Shown here: piece by piece, positions 54,976-64,000 of the stretch
Layout of the letters: every line of letters begins with the position of its first letter
How positions within the stretch are numbered: the first letter of the stretch is position 1
Assembly (NCBI GenBank): GCA_943788115.1
Contig: CALSPA010000011.1
Coordinates: 1 to 64,000 of the forward strand
Source: an uncultured Flavobacteriales bacterium
Lineage (GTDB): Bacteria > Bacteroidota > Bacteroidia > Flavobacteriales_D > Parvicellaceae
Reading direction: 5' to 3'
DNA length: 64,000 nucleotides
Notes under the pieces: model-generated
What the model saw: only the letters and a program-made list of their open reading frames with translations
What the model was told of the DNA's origin: nothing
The model's database searches: none
Position numbers and translations under genes: made by a program

Positions 54976-55905
54976 ATGAAAAAATATATAACTCTTCTAG
55001 TTTTTTCTTTTATTTACTTAAGTTTTTTTTCGCAAACTCAATTAGATAATCCTGGTTTCGAAAATTGGGAAAATGCTGGAACTAGTTCGGATGAGCCAAC
55101 TGACTGGAGTTCAATAAAGACTTCTGATGATCCAACTTTAAGTGGGTTTGCTCCTGTTGTTTGGGCTCAAAGCTCAGATGCTCATTCGGGCAACTATTCT
55201 CTTGAAATGACTAACGTATCTACGTTTGGTGTTGTTGCAAATGGTACAGTTACAAATGGTCGAATACATGCTGATTTCAACCCCAGCCTGGGATATGTAT
55301 TTACTGATCAAACAGATGATACTTGGAATCAATCATTTACTGATTCCCCTGATAGTTTGGTAGGTTGGTATAAGTATAATCCATCTGGTAATGACAAGGG
55401 AAAGGTTGAAGCTGTTCTACATACAGATGACGCTCAGATCCCCGAAAATGGTACTGCTGCGTAATTGGGTAGGTAGAGCTAGAGCTGATTTCACGTCTAA
55501 TGTTTCGAATTGGACTAGATTTTCAGTTCCTTTCAATTATTATAATTCAACAACCCCTACTTACATTCTTTTAGTTCTAACCTCGGGCGACAGCACAATT
55601 GCTGTTAATGGAAGTCAGCTTTTACTTGATGATTTAGAACTTATATATTCCCCATCTTCTTTAAATGAAATAGATTCACCAATTAAATGTTGGTTTTCTA
55701 ACAACATTTTGCATACTGGAATTAACCCTTCATTAAATTCTTATTCTTTAAATGTTTATGATATTAGTGGTAAACTTGTTCTTAATGAGCAAGTTAGTTC
55801 ATATCCAGTCAAAAGAATTTCATTTAGATTTTACAAAAGGTATTCTATCTTGTCAATTTAAGCAGTGAAACTCAGAATCAAACTTTGAAAATTATAGTTC
55901 AATAG
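54976..55905 (+). pseudogene. Secreted protein with type A type IX sorting signal, frame-broken
   Basis: The first frame (54976-55464) begins with a signal peptide (MKKYITLLVFSFIYLSFFSQ) and a jelly-roll-like domain beginning LDNPGFENWENAG and containing DAHSGNYSLEMTN, as in carbohydrate-binding modules of secreted Bacteroidota proteins. One extra base near 55460 moves to the next frame (NWVGRARADFTSNVSNWTRF...QLLLDDLELIY). Two more extra bases, near 55825 and 55845, restore the sorting domain (YSLNVYDISGKLVLNEQ ... DFTKGIYLVNLSSETQNQTLKIIVQ), ending at 55905. The restored protein of about 309 residues would be exported by the type IX system. The role is unknown. Confidence 0.78.
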
Positions 55906-55906
55906 G

Positions 55907-58294
55907 TTGCGATTTGCATTCATATATCTAATTATTTCCTTCTCTTTAAATTGCCTTGGTCAGTCTAGAGGAACTTTAAAGGGTGTTGTTAAGGATAAAT
56001 CTTCTAAAGAAGAACTTTTCGGTTCAAATATATTTTTGCTCAATTCCCCTGAATTTGGTGCTTCTGCTGATTTGAATGGCGAGTTTTCATTCTCTGTTCC
56101 TGCTGGATCTCACAAGTTTGTGGTTTCATTTGTTGGGATGAAAAACGATACAATAGAGCTTAACCATTAATCCAAATGAAATTAAAAAGATTGAGATCTT
56201 TTTGCAGTCAATGGAAGAAGTCTTGGGTGAGGTTGTTGTTACCGCTGGAAAGTTTAATCATAAGATTGAAGACCTGACTATTTCAATGGAAGTTATTCAA
56301 CCGGAGTTGATTCAAAGTAAGAACACTCGTTCTGTAGAAGCAGTCCTTGATCAAACTCCTGGGTTAAATATTTTAGATGGTGAGCCCCAAATTAGAGGTG
56401 GTAGTGGCTTTACATTTGGGGTTGGTAGTAAGGTGGCTGTTTTAGTCGATGATATGCCAATGTTGTCAGGAGATGCTGGGAGACCAGAATGGGGTTTTGT
56501 GCCTGTAGAAAACATCCAGCAAATAGAAGTAATTAAAGGTGCTGCATCTGTACTTTCGGGAGCTTCAGCCTTAAGTGGTGTCATACACATTAAAACAGCT
56601 GAACCAACTCTGGATCCTGTTACAAAATTTAGCGTTTATTCAGGGTCTGTATTCTTCACCGAAAGATGAAAACCATGAAATGGTGGGATGACCATCCTTA
56701 CATTCATGGTGCGAATTTCTTACATTCTAGGAAAATTAAGAATTTTGATTTTGTATTGGGCGGGATGATGAACTTTGATCACGGATATATTGGCGCTCCT
56801 ATAGCAGATCCTCTTGTGGTGGATACTGCTACAAATTTTTCAGATAACAAAATGTCATCTGAAAAAGTTAGAATGAATTTTAGTGTTAGGTACCATCCAC
56901 CTAAAGTTGAACGATTAGTTTTTGGCTTAAGTGGTAATGCCATGATTTCTAATACAAATATGGTGTTGGCTTGGTTAAATGATACGGCAGGCATTTATAG
57001 AGCTTATACTGGTGGAGTTATTTTACAAGATCAAACCATTGTGAATATAGATCCGTATTTAAGTTTTTTTTCCAAAAAGGGCGGTAAACACATGCTGAAA
57101 TCCAGGTTGCTTTACACTAATAACGAGATGACTAATAATCAATCCAATCAAGCAAAAGTTTATTATGGTGATTATCAATTTAAAAGAGCATACAAGAAAT
57201 TACAAGATTTAGAATTTATTTGCGGTGTTTCTTCTACTCTTACATTAAGTGAGGCGCAATTGTATAGTGGTTCGGGGTCTCCAAATAATTCATTGTTGAA
57301 TTTATCTGGGTATTCGCAATTAGAGAAACTAATTAAAGAAAAACTTAGAGTTTCTTTTGGTTACAGGGCAGAATATTATAAACTCAACGATTCTATTGAG
57401 AATTCAGCCAGTATTATAAGGGGAGGTTTGAATTATAAAATCACTGAAGGAACAAACTTGAGAATGTCTTTTGGTCAAGGTTATAGGTTCCCAACAATTG
57501 CAGAACGATTTATAAAGACATCCGTTGGTTCATTTGGTGTTTTTGACAATCCTAATTTACAGCCTGAAAGAAGCTGGAACATGGAGGCTGGATTTAGACA
57601 GGGATATAAAATAGGAGAATTTATGGGCTATTTAGATGTTGCTGTTTTTAAGCAAAGCTATATAAATACAATTGAGTATTTATTTGGGTTTTGGGACCCC
57701 TCTTTTGCTTTAGCTGGGTTTAAATTTTTAAATACAGGAAAATCAGAAGTTAAAGGTGTAGATTGTTCTTGGGCCGGCAAATTAAATATAAACTCAAAAA
57801 ATAAAATTCAATTTATTATAGGTTATAATTATATACTGCCTAAAGCTCTAGAGCCTGATTTGATTTTTGCTGAAGATGTTGTTCACGAATACAGTTACAA
57901 TAATTCAAGTTTAGATTCAACACAGAGGTTACTTAAGTATAGATTTAAACACAGTTTTAAATTTGATCTTGAATATAAAAGAAAAGATGATTTTGCAATT
58001 GGAGTGAGTGCTAAATATTTTAGTAGAATTGAAAACCTAGATCGTTCTATTGAAGAGTTTGAGTCTGCAACTTTAAACACTGGCGGTACGCTTCAACCTG
58101 TATTGTACATGGATTATTTCAACAACTCCAATAATGGTAATTTAATTCTAGATGCAAGAGTTAGTTATCAATTTAGAAAGTTGCATAAAGTTGCAATTAT
58201 TTCAAGTAATATCTTAAATAGAACATTTTCATTGCGTCCTTTAAAAGTGGAGCCTATGCGAACTATTATGTTTCAATATTCAGTGTCAATATAG
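55907..58294 (+). pseudogene. TonB-dependent receptor, frame-broken
   Basis: Fragments in three frames form one receptor of about 795 residues. The first (55907-56170; TTG start) has a signal peptide and a CarboxypepD_reg domain (GTLKGVVKDKSSKEELFGSNIFL). The second (56163-56645) has the plug (QSKNTRSVEAVLDQTPGLNI; VEVIKGAASVLSGASALSG-like). The last (56680-58294) is the barrel ending in IMFQYSVSI. Joins need one base removed near 56162, near 56645 and near 56677. No substrate-binding partner gene follows it directly. The ligand is unknown. Confidence 0.82.
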
Positions 58295-58401
58295 TATGCT
58301 CATAATAGTTCTGTTTAACCCAATAAAGCTATATCGCCATTTGTAATAAATTCTAGTTAAAAGCTGAGTAATAAACCTAAATTCGTGCTTAATAAATAAT
58401 A

Positions 58402-60813
58402 ATGTCTAGACTACTACTTATTTTAATATTAACAGGGTTCTGTTCTTTTGTTTTTTCTCAAGAAAAACATACAATAAGTGGTTATGTGAAAGATGCAGAA
58501 ACTGGAGAGGCGTTAATAGGAGCTACTGTTTTCTTAAAAGAAGAGAATAAAGGAGCTGCGACAAATGTATACGGATTTTATTCCTTTACTGTTGAATCGG
58601 GTAGCTATCAAGTTAAAATATCATTTGTAGGTTATAAAGATTTTATTTCTGTGGTTGATTTGAAAGATGATGTTAGATTAAATATTGAACTTTCTGTAGA
58701 AAGTGATTTGCTTGAAGAAGTAGTTATTAAGGCACAAGCATCTGACGAAAACACCACTGGAACTGAAATGGGACAAATTGATTTGTCTATGGAGAAAATA
58801 AAAACTCTACCAGCCTTCATGGGTGAGGTAGATGTGCTTAAAACCATTCAGTTTTTACCAGGTGTATCCTCTGGTGGTGAAGGGAATACGGGGTTCTATG
58901 TTAGAGGTGGTGGTCCAGATCAAAATTTGATTTTGTTAGATGAAGCAACCGTATACAATGCTTCACATTTATTTGGCTTTTTTTCTGTCTTTAATGCAGA
59001 TGCAATAAAAAATGTGAAACTGATTAAAGGGGGAATGCCTTCTAATTATGGTGGAAGGCTGGCATCTGTTTTAGACATAACCATGAATGATGGTAATTAC
59101 AAATCTTATCATGCACAGGGTGGAATTGGGTTAATTGCATCAAGACTTACTGTAGAAGGGCCAATTAAAAAAGATACATCTTCTTTTATTTTATCAGGTA
59201 GAAGAACATACATTGATATTTTAACTGAACCATTTATTCCTGACTCATCTTCTTTAAAAGGATCTGGATATTATTTTTATGATTTGACTGCTAAATTAAA
59301 TTGGAGAATTAGTGATAAAGATCGTTTGTTTTTAAGCGGATATTTTGGGCGAGATGTTTTCACATTTAAAAATCAAGATTTAGGTTTGGAATTTAACGTT
59401 CCTTGGGGTAATTCTACTGCATCTTTAAGGTGGAATCATTTATTTAATGATAAATTATTTGTAAATACTACTGCTGTTTTTACTGACTATAATTTTGCTT
59501 TTGAAGGTAAACAAAGTCAATTTAATTTTAGATTAGGTTCAGGTATAAGAGACGGAAATTTAAAACAAGACTTTACTTATTATCATAATTCATTGCACAA
59601 CATAAAATTTGGTTGGAACAATACATTCCATCGTTTTATACCTAGTAGTGTTTCTGCAAGTTCAGATGATGTTGATTTTAATACTGGTGAAACTGTTAAG
59701 ATTTATGGAAATGAATCTGCTATTTATGTGTTAGATGAATTTGATTTGACAGAGGATTTTAAAGTAAATATAGGTTTTAGACTTTCTATGTACCAACACT
59801 TGGGACCTTTTACTAGGTATTATAAAAACCCCACATCTGGTGTTACCGATTCTACTAGAGTTTTCAGCGATTTTGAATCTATTAAAACATATTTTGGTCC
59901 AGAACCAAGATTCTCTGCTAGGTATTTGTTTAAGGATAATTCATCTTTTAAAATTGGTTTTGCTCATAATTATCAATACATCCACCTTGCTTCAATTTCT
60001 GCTATTTCACTTCCTACAGATCTTTGGTTTCCTAGTACCGAAATTGTAAAACCGCAAATTGGAACTCAATATAGTGGAGGCTATTTTAGAAATTTTTTCG
60101 ACAATAAGTTTGAAGGTTCAATTGAGCTTTATTATAAAGACTTAAAGAATTTAATTGAGTATAAAGAAAATGCATTTCCTGAAGACAATGTAAATAACAA
60201 TGTAGATAATCAACTAACCTTCGGAAGAGGTTATTCTTATGGTGCTGAATTTTTCTTCAAAAAAAGAATGGGAGACTTTAATGGTTGGGTAGGTTATACT
60301 TGGTCTAGGACTATGCGTCAATTTGATGAGGTTGACAATGGTGAATGGTTTCCAGCTAAATATGATCGAAGAAATGATCTCTCTGTTGTTTTGCAGTACG
60401 ATATTACAGATAGGATAAATATTGGTGCTGTGTTTGTTTATGCCACAGGTAATTCCATTACTTTGCCAGAAAGAAGGTGGTATTCTATTTTTGAGAATAG
60501 ATTAATTACTGTTTGGAGTAAAAGAAATGGTTACAAGCTTGATCCATATCATAGAATGGATTTTTCTATGACAATTAAAGGAAAGGATTACAAGCTTAGG
60601 GTTGATCCTGAAACTGGGGAGTCTTCAAAAATGAAAAAGAAACTTGTTTCTTCATGGAACATTTCTGTTTATAATCTTTATAATAGAGCGAACCCTTATT
60701 TTATCTTTTTTGATTATTCTGGAGATCCTGTTGCTGGTAATTTAGATTTAAGTGCTTATCAAGTTTCTTTGTTTCCAATTTTACCTTCTGTTACTTGGAA
60801 TTTTAAATTTTAA
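58402..60813 (+). CDS. TonB-dependent receptor with carboxypeptidase-like N-terminal domain
   Basis: This intact 803-residue outer-membrane receptor has a signal peptide (MSRLLLILILTGFCSFVFSQ), a CarboxypepD_reg domain (HTISGYVKDAETGEALIGATVFL, about 24-105), a plug (VDVLKTIQFLPGVSSGGEGNTGFYVRGGGPDQNLILLDEATVYNASHLFG) and a beta-barrel. It pairs with the DUF4249 lipoprotein gene, whose start codon overlaps its stop by one base. Such receptor/DUF4249 pairs are a recognised Bacteroidota arrangement. The substrate is unknown. Confidence 0.93.
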   Translation: MSRLLLILILTGFCSFVFSQEKHTISGYVKDAETGEALIGATVFLKEENKGAATNVYGFYSFTVESGSYQVKISFVGYKDFISVVDLKDDVRLNIELSVESDLLEEVVIKAQASDENTTGTEMGQIDLSMEKIKTLPAFMGEVDVLKTIQFLPGVSSGGEGNTGFYVRGGGPDQNLILLDEATVYNASHLFGFFSVFNADAIKNVKLIKGGMPSNYGGRLASVLDITMNDGNYKSYHAQGGIGLIASRLTVEGPIKKDTSSFILSGRRTYIDILTEPFIPDSSSLKGSGYYFYDLTAKLNWRISDKDRLFLSGYFGRDVFTFKNQDLGLEFNVPWGNSTASLRWNHLFNDKLFVNTTAVFTDYNFAFEGKQSQFNFRLGSGIRDGNLKQDFTYYHNSLHNIKFGWNNTFHRFIPSSVSASSDDVDFNTGETVKIYGNESAIYVLDEFDLTEDFKVNIGFRLSMYQHLGPFTRYYKNPTSGVTDSTRVFSDFESIKTYFGPEPRFSARYLFKDNSSFKIGFAHNYQYIHLASISAISLPTDLWFPSTEIVKPQIGTQYSGGYFRNFFDNKFEGSIELYYKDLKNLIEYKENAFPEDNVNNNVDNQLTFGRGYSYGAEFFFKKRMGDFNGWVGYTWSRTMRQFDEVDNGEWFPAKYDRRNDLSVVLQYDITDRINIGAVFVYATGNSITLPERRWYSIFENRLITVWSKRNGYKLDPYHRMDFSMTIKGKDYKLRVDPETGESSKMKKKLVSSWNISVYNLYNRANPYFIFFDYSGDPVAGNLDLSAYQVSLFPILPSVTWNFKF

Positions 60814-61739
60814 TGAAAAAAATAGTTTACATATCAGTTTTTCTTTTTTTAGTTGTATTCTCTTCTTGCGAGAAGCAAATTGAATTTAATTTACCTGATG
60901 TTGAGCAAACATTAGTTGTCGAAGGTAAAATTGAAACTGGTCAACCGCCTATTGTTTTTTTGACAACAACACAAGGATATTTTGATCCAATTGACAGCTC
61001 TACTTTTGATAATATATTTATTAATGATGCAACTGTTTCAATGTTTGACGGTTTCAATAATTATCCTTTAACAGAAATTAATTTTGGCCCAGCCTCTGTC
61101 TATACAACCTTTGATCCTAATGCTTTTGGTGTTGATGGTAGAGACTATGTTTTAAACATTAGCTATTTAGATAAAGAAATTACAGCTCAAACTCAAATTC
61201 CATATCCAGTTCCATTAGATAGTGTTTGGTTTGAGTTGTCTGATTTATCAGACCCTTTAGATTCTTTGGGTTTTTTATATGCTGAATTTGCAGATCCAGA
61301 TACGGCAGGAAATTGTTATAGATGGTTTTCTAAAAGAATCAATAGTTACACCTATAATTATGATGAACCGTATAATAATGTTTTAGGTCAACAGAAAGAT
61401 TCAATTTATATAGCCCCTTTTGGAAGTGCTACTGATGATAAATTTTTTAATGGATTAACTTTTGAGTTTGCTGTTGCTAGGGGGGAGATAGGTAACTTTG
61501 AGGGTCCAGATGATGAGGGTCCAGAAGAAGGCTATTTTAAAATAGGTGATACTGTAGCGGTTCAAGCAACCTCAATTACATATCCAACTTATTTGTGGGT
61601 TAGATCAATGGAAGATCAGGCTTTTTCTGCTGGAAGTCCATTTGCTTCACCTGGAAATTTACCTACAAATATTCAAGGAGATGCTGTTGGAGTTTGGGCT
61701 GGTTATGGAATTTATTACGACACTATTATTTGTCAATAA
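60813..61739 (+). CDS. DUF4249 family lipoprotein
   Basis: This 308-residue protein has a lipoprotein signal (MKKIVYISVFLFLVVFSSCE; cysteine 19) and DUF4249 features near its start (VEQTLVVEGKIETGQPPIVFLTTTQGYF). It is translationally coupled to the TonB receptor. It probably sits on the outer membrane and works with that receptor, in the manner of SusD-like partners, though the family function is not established. Confidence 0.87.
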   Translation: MKKIVYISVFLFLVVFSSCEKQIEFNLPDVEQTLVVEGKIETGQPPIVFLTTTQGYFDPIDSSTFDNIFINDATVSMFDGFNNYPLTEINFGPASVYTTFDPNAFGVDGRDYVLNISYLDKEITAQTQIPYPVPLDSVWFELSDLSDPLDSLGFLYAEFADPDTAGNCYRWFSKRINSYTYNYDEPYNNVLGQQKDSIYIAPFGSATDDKFFNGLTFEFAVARGEIGNFEGPDDEGPEEGYFKIGDTVAVQATSITYPTYLWVRSMEDQAFSAGSPFASPGNLPTNIQGDAVGVWAGYGIYYDTIICQ

Positions 61740-61768
61740 ATTTTAAACTATTGTATTCTCTATAATAT

Positions 61769-61776
61769 TATATTTG
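61769..61776 (+). promoter_or_regulatory. TAnnTTTG -7 box of trxB
   Basis: TATATTTG lies 20 bases before the trxB ATG. A TTG 15 bases upstream is closer than the consensus spacing. Confidence 0.5.
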
Positions 61777-61796
61777 TTGCTCAAAAATTATATATC

Positions 61797-62750
61797 ATGT
61801 CTGAAAGTGTTGAAAAAGTAAAGTGTTTAATTGTTGGTTCCGGTCCTGCTGGTTTTACAGCTGCAATATATGCCTCAAGAGCAAATATGAAACCTGTTTT
61901 ATATCAAGGAATGCAGCCAGGAGGTCAATTGACAACTACTACTGAAGTTGATAATTTCCCCGGTTATCCAGAAGGTGTTGATGGAACCCAAATGATGGTT
62001 GATTTAGAGGGTCAAGCCAAAAGGTTTGGAACAGATGTTAGAATGGGGATGATTACAAAAGTTGATTTTACAGGCTCTGTTCACAAAGTGTGGGTAGATA
62101 ATAAAACTGAGATTCATTCAGATACAATAATTATTTCTACAGGTGCTTCTGCAAGATATTTAGGTTTGGATTCGGAGCAGCATTATTTAGCTAATGGTGG
62201 TGGAGTTTCTGCTTGCGCTGTTTGCGATGGTTTTTTCTACAAAGGACAGGAGACAGTTATAGTTGGTGCTGGAGATTCAGCTTGTGAAGAAGCATCTTAT
62301 TTAGCAAATATCTGTACAAAAGTGACAATGCTTGTAAGAAGAGATGAATTTAGAGCATCTAAGATTATGGCCGAAAGAGTTAGAAATATTGATAATATAG
62401 AAATTTTACATAATACTGAACTTGATGAGGTTTTGGGAGATGGAAATGTGGTTACAGGAGTTAGAGTGGTAAACAATAAATCTAATGCTAAACATGAGAT
62501 TTCGTGTACTGGTGCATTTATTGCAATTGGTCACACTCCAAATACAAAAGTATTTGAACCTTGGTTAGATATGGATGAGACTGGTTACATTATTAATAAA
62601 CCTGGAAGTTCTAAAACTAATATTGAGGGTGTTTTTGTTTCTGGTGATGCTGCAGATCATGTCTACAGACAAGCGGTTACTGCTGCCGGTACTGGTTGTA
62701 TGGCTGCATTAGATGCCGAAAGATACCTTGCTGCTAAAGGCTTACATTAA
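61797..62750 (+). CDS. trxB: Thioredoxin-disulfide reductase
   Basis: This NADPH-dependent flavoenzyme reduces thioredoxin. It has the FAD-binding GSGPAGF (residues 14-20), the redox pair in ACAVCDGFF (C140, C143), the NADPH-binding VGAGDSACEEA and C-terminal FVSGDAADHVYRQAVTAAGTGCMAALDAERYL. Length 317 is standard. It has its own promoter and stands apart from thioredoxin genes. Confidence 0.97.
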   Translation: MSESVEKVKCLIVGSGPAGFTAAIYASRANMKPVLYQGMQPGGQLTTTTEVDNFPGYPEGVDGTQMMVDLEGQAKRFGTDVRMGMITKVDFTGSVHKVWVDNKTEIHSDTIIISTGASARYLGLDSEQHYLANGGGVSACAVCDGFFYKGQETVIVGAGDSACEEASYLANICTKVTMLVRRDEFRASKIMAERVRNIDNIEILHNTELDEVLGDGNVVTGVRVVNNKSNAKHEISCTGAFIAIGHTPNTKVFEPWLDMDETGYIINKPGSSKTNIEGVFVSGDAADHVYRQAVTAAGTGCMAALDAERYLAAKGLH

Positions 62751-62797
62751 GCAATATAATTTCTATTTTTTTCGTTCAAGAGAAAATATTAATAATA

Positions 62798-63673
62798 ATG
62801 TTTAGAATTTTCTCGAGTTTAATAATTTTCTCACTCATAACTTTTAATTGTAGGAAATCTCCTAAAAATCCTGAGGAATGTGATTTTGTTAATTCTTCAA
62901 ATGATTTTTTCTCTATAGAAAATAACACTGACTCTCCTAATAGAGCCTTTAATGTTTTTTGTAAAAAGATAAATGTTTTTGGTGTTATTATTTATGCCTC
63001 ATCAGATGTTATTGATGCTGATATTTTACATGCTGCCAATATAATGGCTCAATACTTAGATAACGATGAGGATGGTTTGGTTGATAATCCGCTAGTCATA
63101 GAAAATATGTTAGCTAATAAATCCTGTTTGATTATGTTTGGTAAGGAGAATTCGTCTATGAAAAAACGTTTTTTCAACAGTGTAGGAGATTTTTATGATG
63201 AACCCATTGGTCAGGAATTATTTGGAGATGAGACCCATCCAGAATGGGATTTAAATTCACCTTTTGACGCTTCATTAGAAGAGATATTGCATTTAATTAC
63301 TCAAAATGGATTTTCAAAAGCCTATCCTTCTATCTTTGGAGAGTATCAAGGATCAGCGATTGCCAATGCTATGGATTTGGCTAGAGGTGGTCAATTTACA
63401 TCAATTCCTAATTCTTATCCATCTGGAGCTTGGTATTCTTACAATGATAATACTTGTGAATATAATTGTCAGATTACAGAGTATTTTTATTGGTCACTTA
63501 CTTCTCTTATTGGTGCTCAAAATTATACTGGAAGGTTTGATGAAATAGCAGGTGAGTGGAAGGCAAATACACCAGCGTTGGTACAATCCTTGGACCCTGC
63601 AGTTTATGCTTTGCTTACAGATACAACATATCATTTACCTTTACAGTTACCTGATGGAAGTTATAGGCGATAA
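62798..63673 (+). CDS. Conserved lipoprotein with a calcium-loop motif, function unknown
   Basis: This 291-residue protein has a lipoprotein-type signal (MFRIFSSLIIFSLITFNC; cysteine 18). An EF-hand-like loop DNDEDGLVDN lies near residues 92-101, and an acidic/histidine stretch SLEEILHLITQNG near 160 is suggestive of, but does not match, a zinc-protease HExxH motif. The remainder (YPSGAWYSYNDNTCEYNC; EYFYWSLTSLIGAQN) is conserved-looking but not recognised. I assign no function. It is probably anchored in the outer or inner membrane. Confidence 0.7.
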   Translation: MFRIFSSLIIFSLITFNCRKSPKNPEECDFVNSSNDFFSIENNTDSPNRAFNVFCKKINVFGVIIYASSDVIDADILHAANIMAQYLDNDEDGLVDNPLVIENMLANKSCLIMFGKENSSMKKRFFNSVGDFYDEPIGQELFGDETHPEWDLNSPFDASLEEILHLITQNGFSKAYPSIFGEYQGSAIANAMDLARGGQFTSIPNSYPSGAWYSYNDNTCEYNCQITEYFYWSLTSLIGAQNYTGRFDEIAGEWKANTPALVQSLDPAVYALLTDTTYHLPLQLPDGSYRR

Positions 63674-63721
63674 CATATAGGGTTTAATCTATTTAATATT
63701 TGTTTTCACTATATTTAAAAT

Positions 63722-64000
63722 ATGCAAAAACTTATTTCGTTTTTCATAGCTTTTATTGTTTGCTTTAGCTCTTTAGCTGAGCAAGCTTATGTTCTCCCCA
63801 AACAAACAGATTCCTTAAAAGAAGTAATAAATAATGCTAAAAATGATTCTATTAAGGTGAATGCTTTATTAAGACTTGATGAGTTGATCTTTTTATCAAA
63901 CCCTAAATTATCTTTCAATCTGAATAATCGGATTATTTTGTTGTGTAAAGATAACTTGAGAAAAAACATTTCAGCTGTTGAAAAATTGTTTTACAAAATT
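63722..64000 (+). CDS. Start of a TPR-type sensor protein (partial, cut by the window end)
   Basis: An open frame runs from ATG 63722 to the window end without a stop (93 codons). It starts with a signal peptide (MQKLISFFIAFIVCFSSLAEQ) and continues KQTDSLKEVINNAKNDSIKVNALLRLDELIFL, which is the usual opening of Bacteroidota periplasmic TPR proteins that lead into a histidine kinase, adenylate cyclase or LuxR-type output. The output domain lies outside the window, so the class is a guess. Confidence 0.6.
   Translation, partial: MQKLISFFIAFIVCFSSLAEQAYVLPKQTDSLKEVINNAKNDSIKVNALLRLDELIFLSNPKLSFNLNNRIILLCKDNLRKNISAVEKLFYKI

Noticed and set aside
1-64000. A phage defence island, prophage or integrated element
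   Set aside because: No integrase, transposase, restriction or toxin-antitoxin gene was recognised; nearly all genes are housekeeping or typical Bacteroidota envelope genes.
1-64000. tRNA or other structured RNA genes
   Set aside because: I searched by eye for T-loop-like GGTTCGAATC patterns and acceptor stems and found none in the gaps between genes.

Overview
The window is a compact, AT-rich chromosome segment from a member of the Bacteroidota, most likely Flavobacteriia. The evidence is a moxR-bat aerotolerance-type operon, type IX secretion cargo with both sorting-domain types, a PorP/SprF protein, TonB receptor/DUF4249 pairs, a dehydrogenase-first FadB, and promoters of the form TAnnTTTG. 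I cannot name a species. No tRNA, rRNA, CRISPR array, insertion sequence or prophage gene was seen.

Layout: 1-3.4 kb holds the tail of an M1 aminopeptidase, smpB, and a VIT/VWA protein, all with broken frames. 3.4-14.8 kb holds an S9 peptidase, then (minus strand) nth and the operon moxR-DUF58-unknown-batA-batB-batC-batD-batE. 15-26 kb holds a MazG-type pyrophosphohydrolase, ribH, a TPR membrane protein, recF-DUF721, a ZIP transporter and DtxR/MntR regulator divergent from a TonB receptor, a sulfotransferase, an RRM protein and an FKBP. 24-28 kb holds a PorP/SprF-OmpA fusion and a type B sorting-domain surface protein. 28-34 kb is a beta-oxidation operon with a MarR regulator. 34-40 kb is a TolC/RND/HlyD efflux operon. 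40-48 kb holds a CotH-like protein, rpsF-rpsR-rplI, dnaX, def, a TPR lipoprotein, lpdA and an ATP-grasp enzyme. 48.5-64 kb holds an M61 peptidase, a patatin-like membrane phospholipase, a DUF389 membrane protein, a SUI1-type factor, a T9SS-sorted protein, two TonB receptors, a DUF4249 lipoprotein, trxB, an EF-hand-like lipoprotein and the start of a probable TPR sensor.

Two points affect how the window is read. First, about ten genes, including core ones (smpB, moxR, batC), are interrupted by small indels. These are mostly one extra base, often in short homopolymers, and the protein continues intact in the next frame. This pattern looks more like uncorrected base-level errors than genuine gene decay. 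Second, dnaX has a break of a different kind: a run of ten A followed by G contains A_AAA_AAG in the reading phase used by Escherichia coli dnaX. It is followed by a close in-frame stop and by a 225-codon continuation in the -1 frame. That is a good candidate for programmed frameshifting that makes gamma- and tau-like products.

I did not find a convincing wholly new multi-gene system. The leads most worth checking are the dnaX recoding site, the PorP/SprF-OmpA fusion next to a type B cargo gene, the operator-like palindrome shared by the DtxR-ZIP operon and a divergent TonB receptor, several promoters placed so close to their ATG that the transcripts would be nearly leaderless, and an unassigned calcium-loop lipoprotein.
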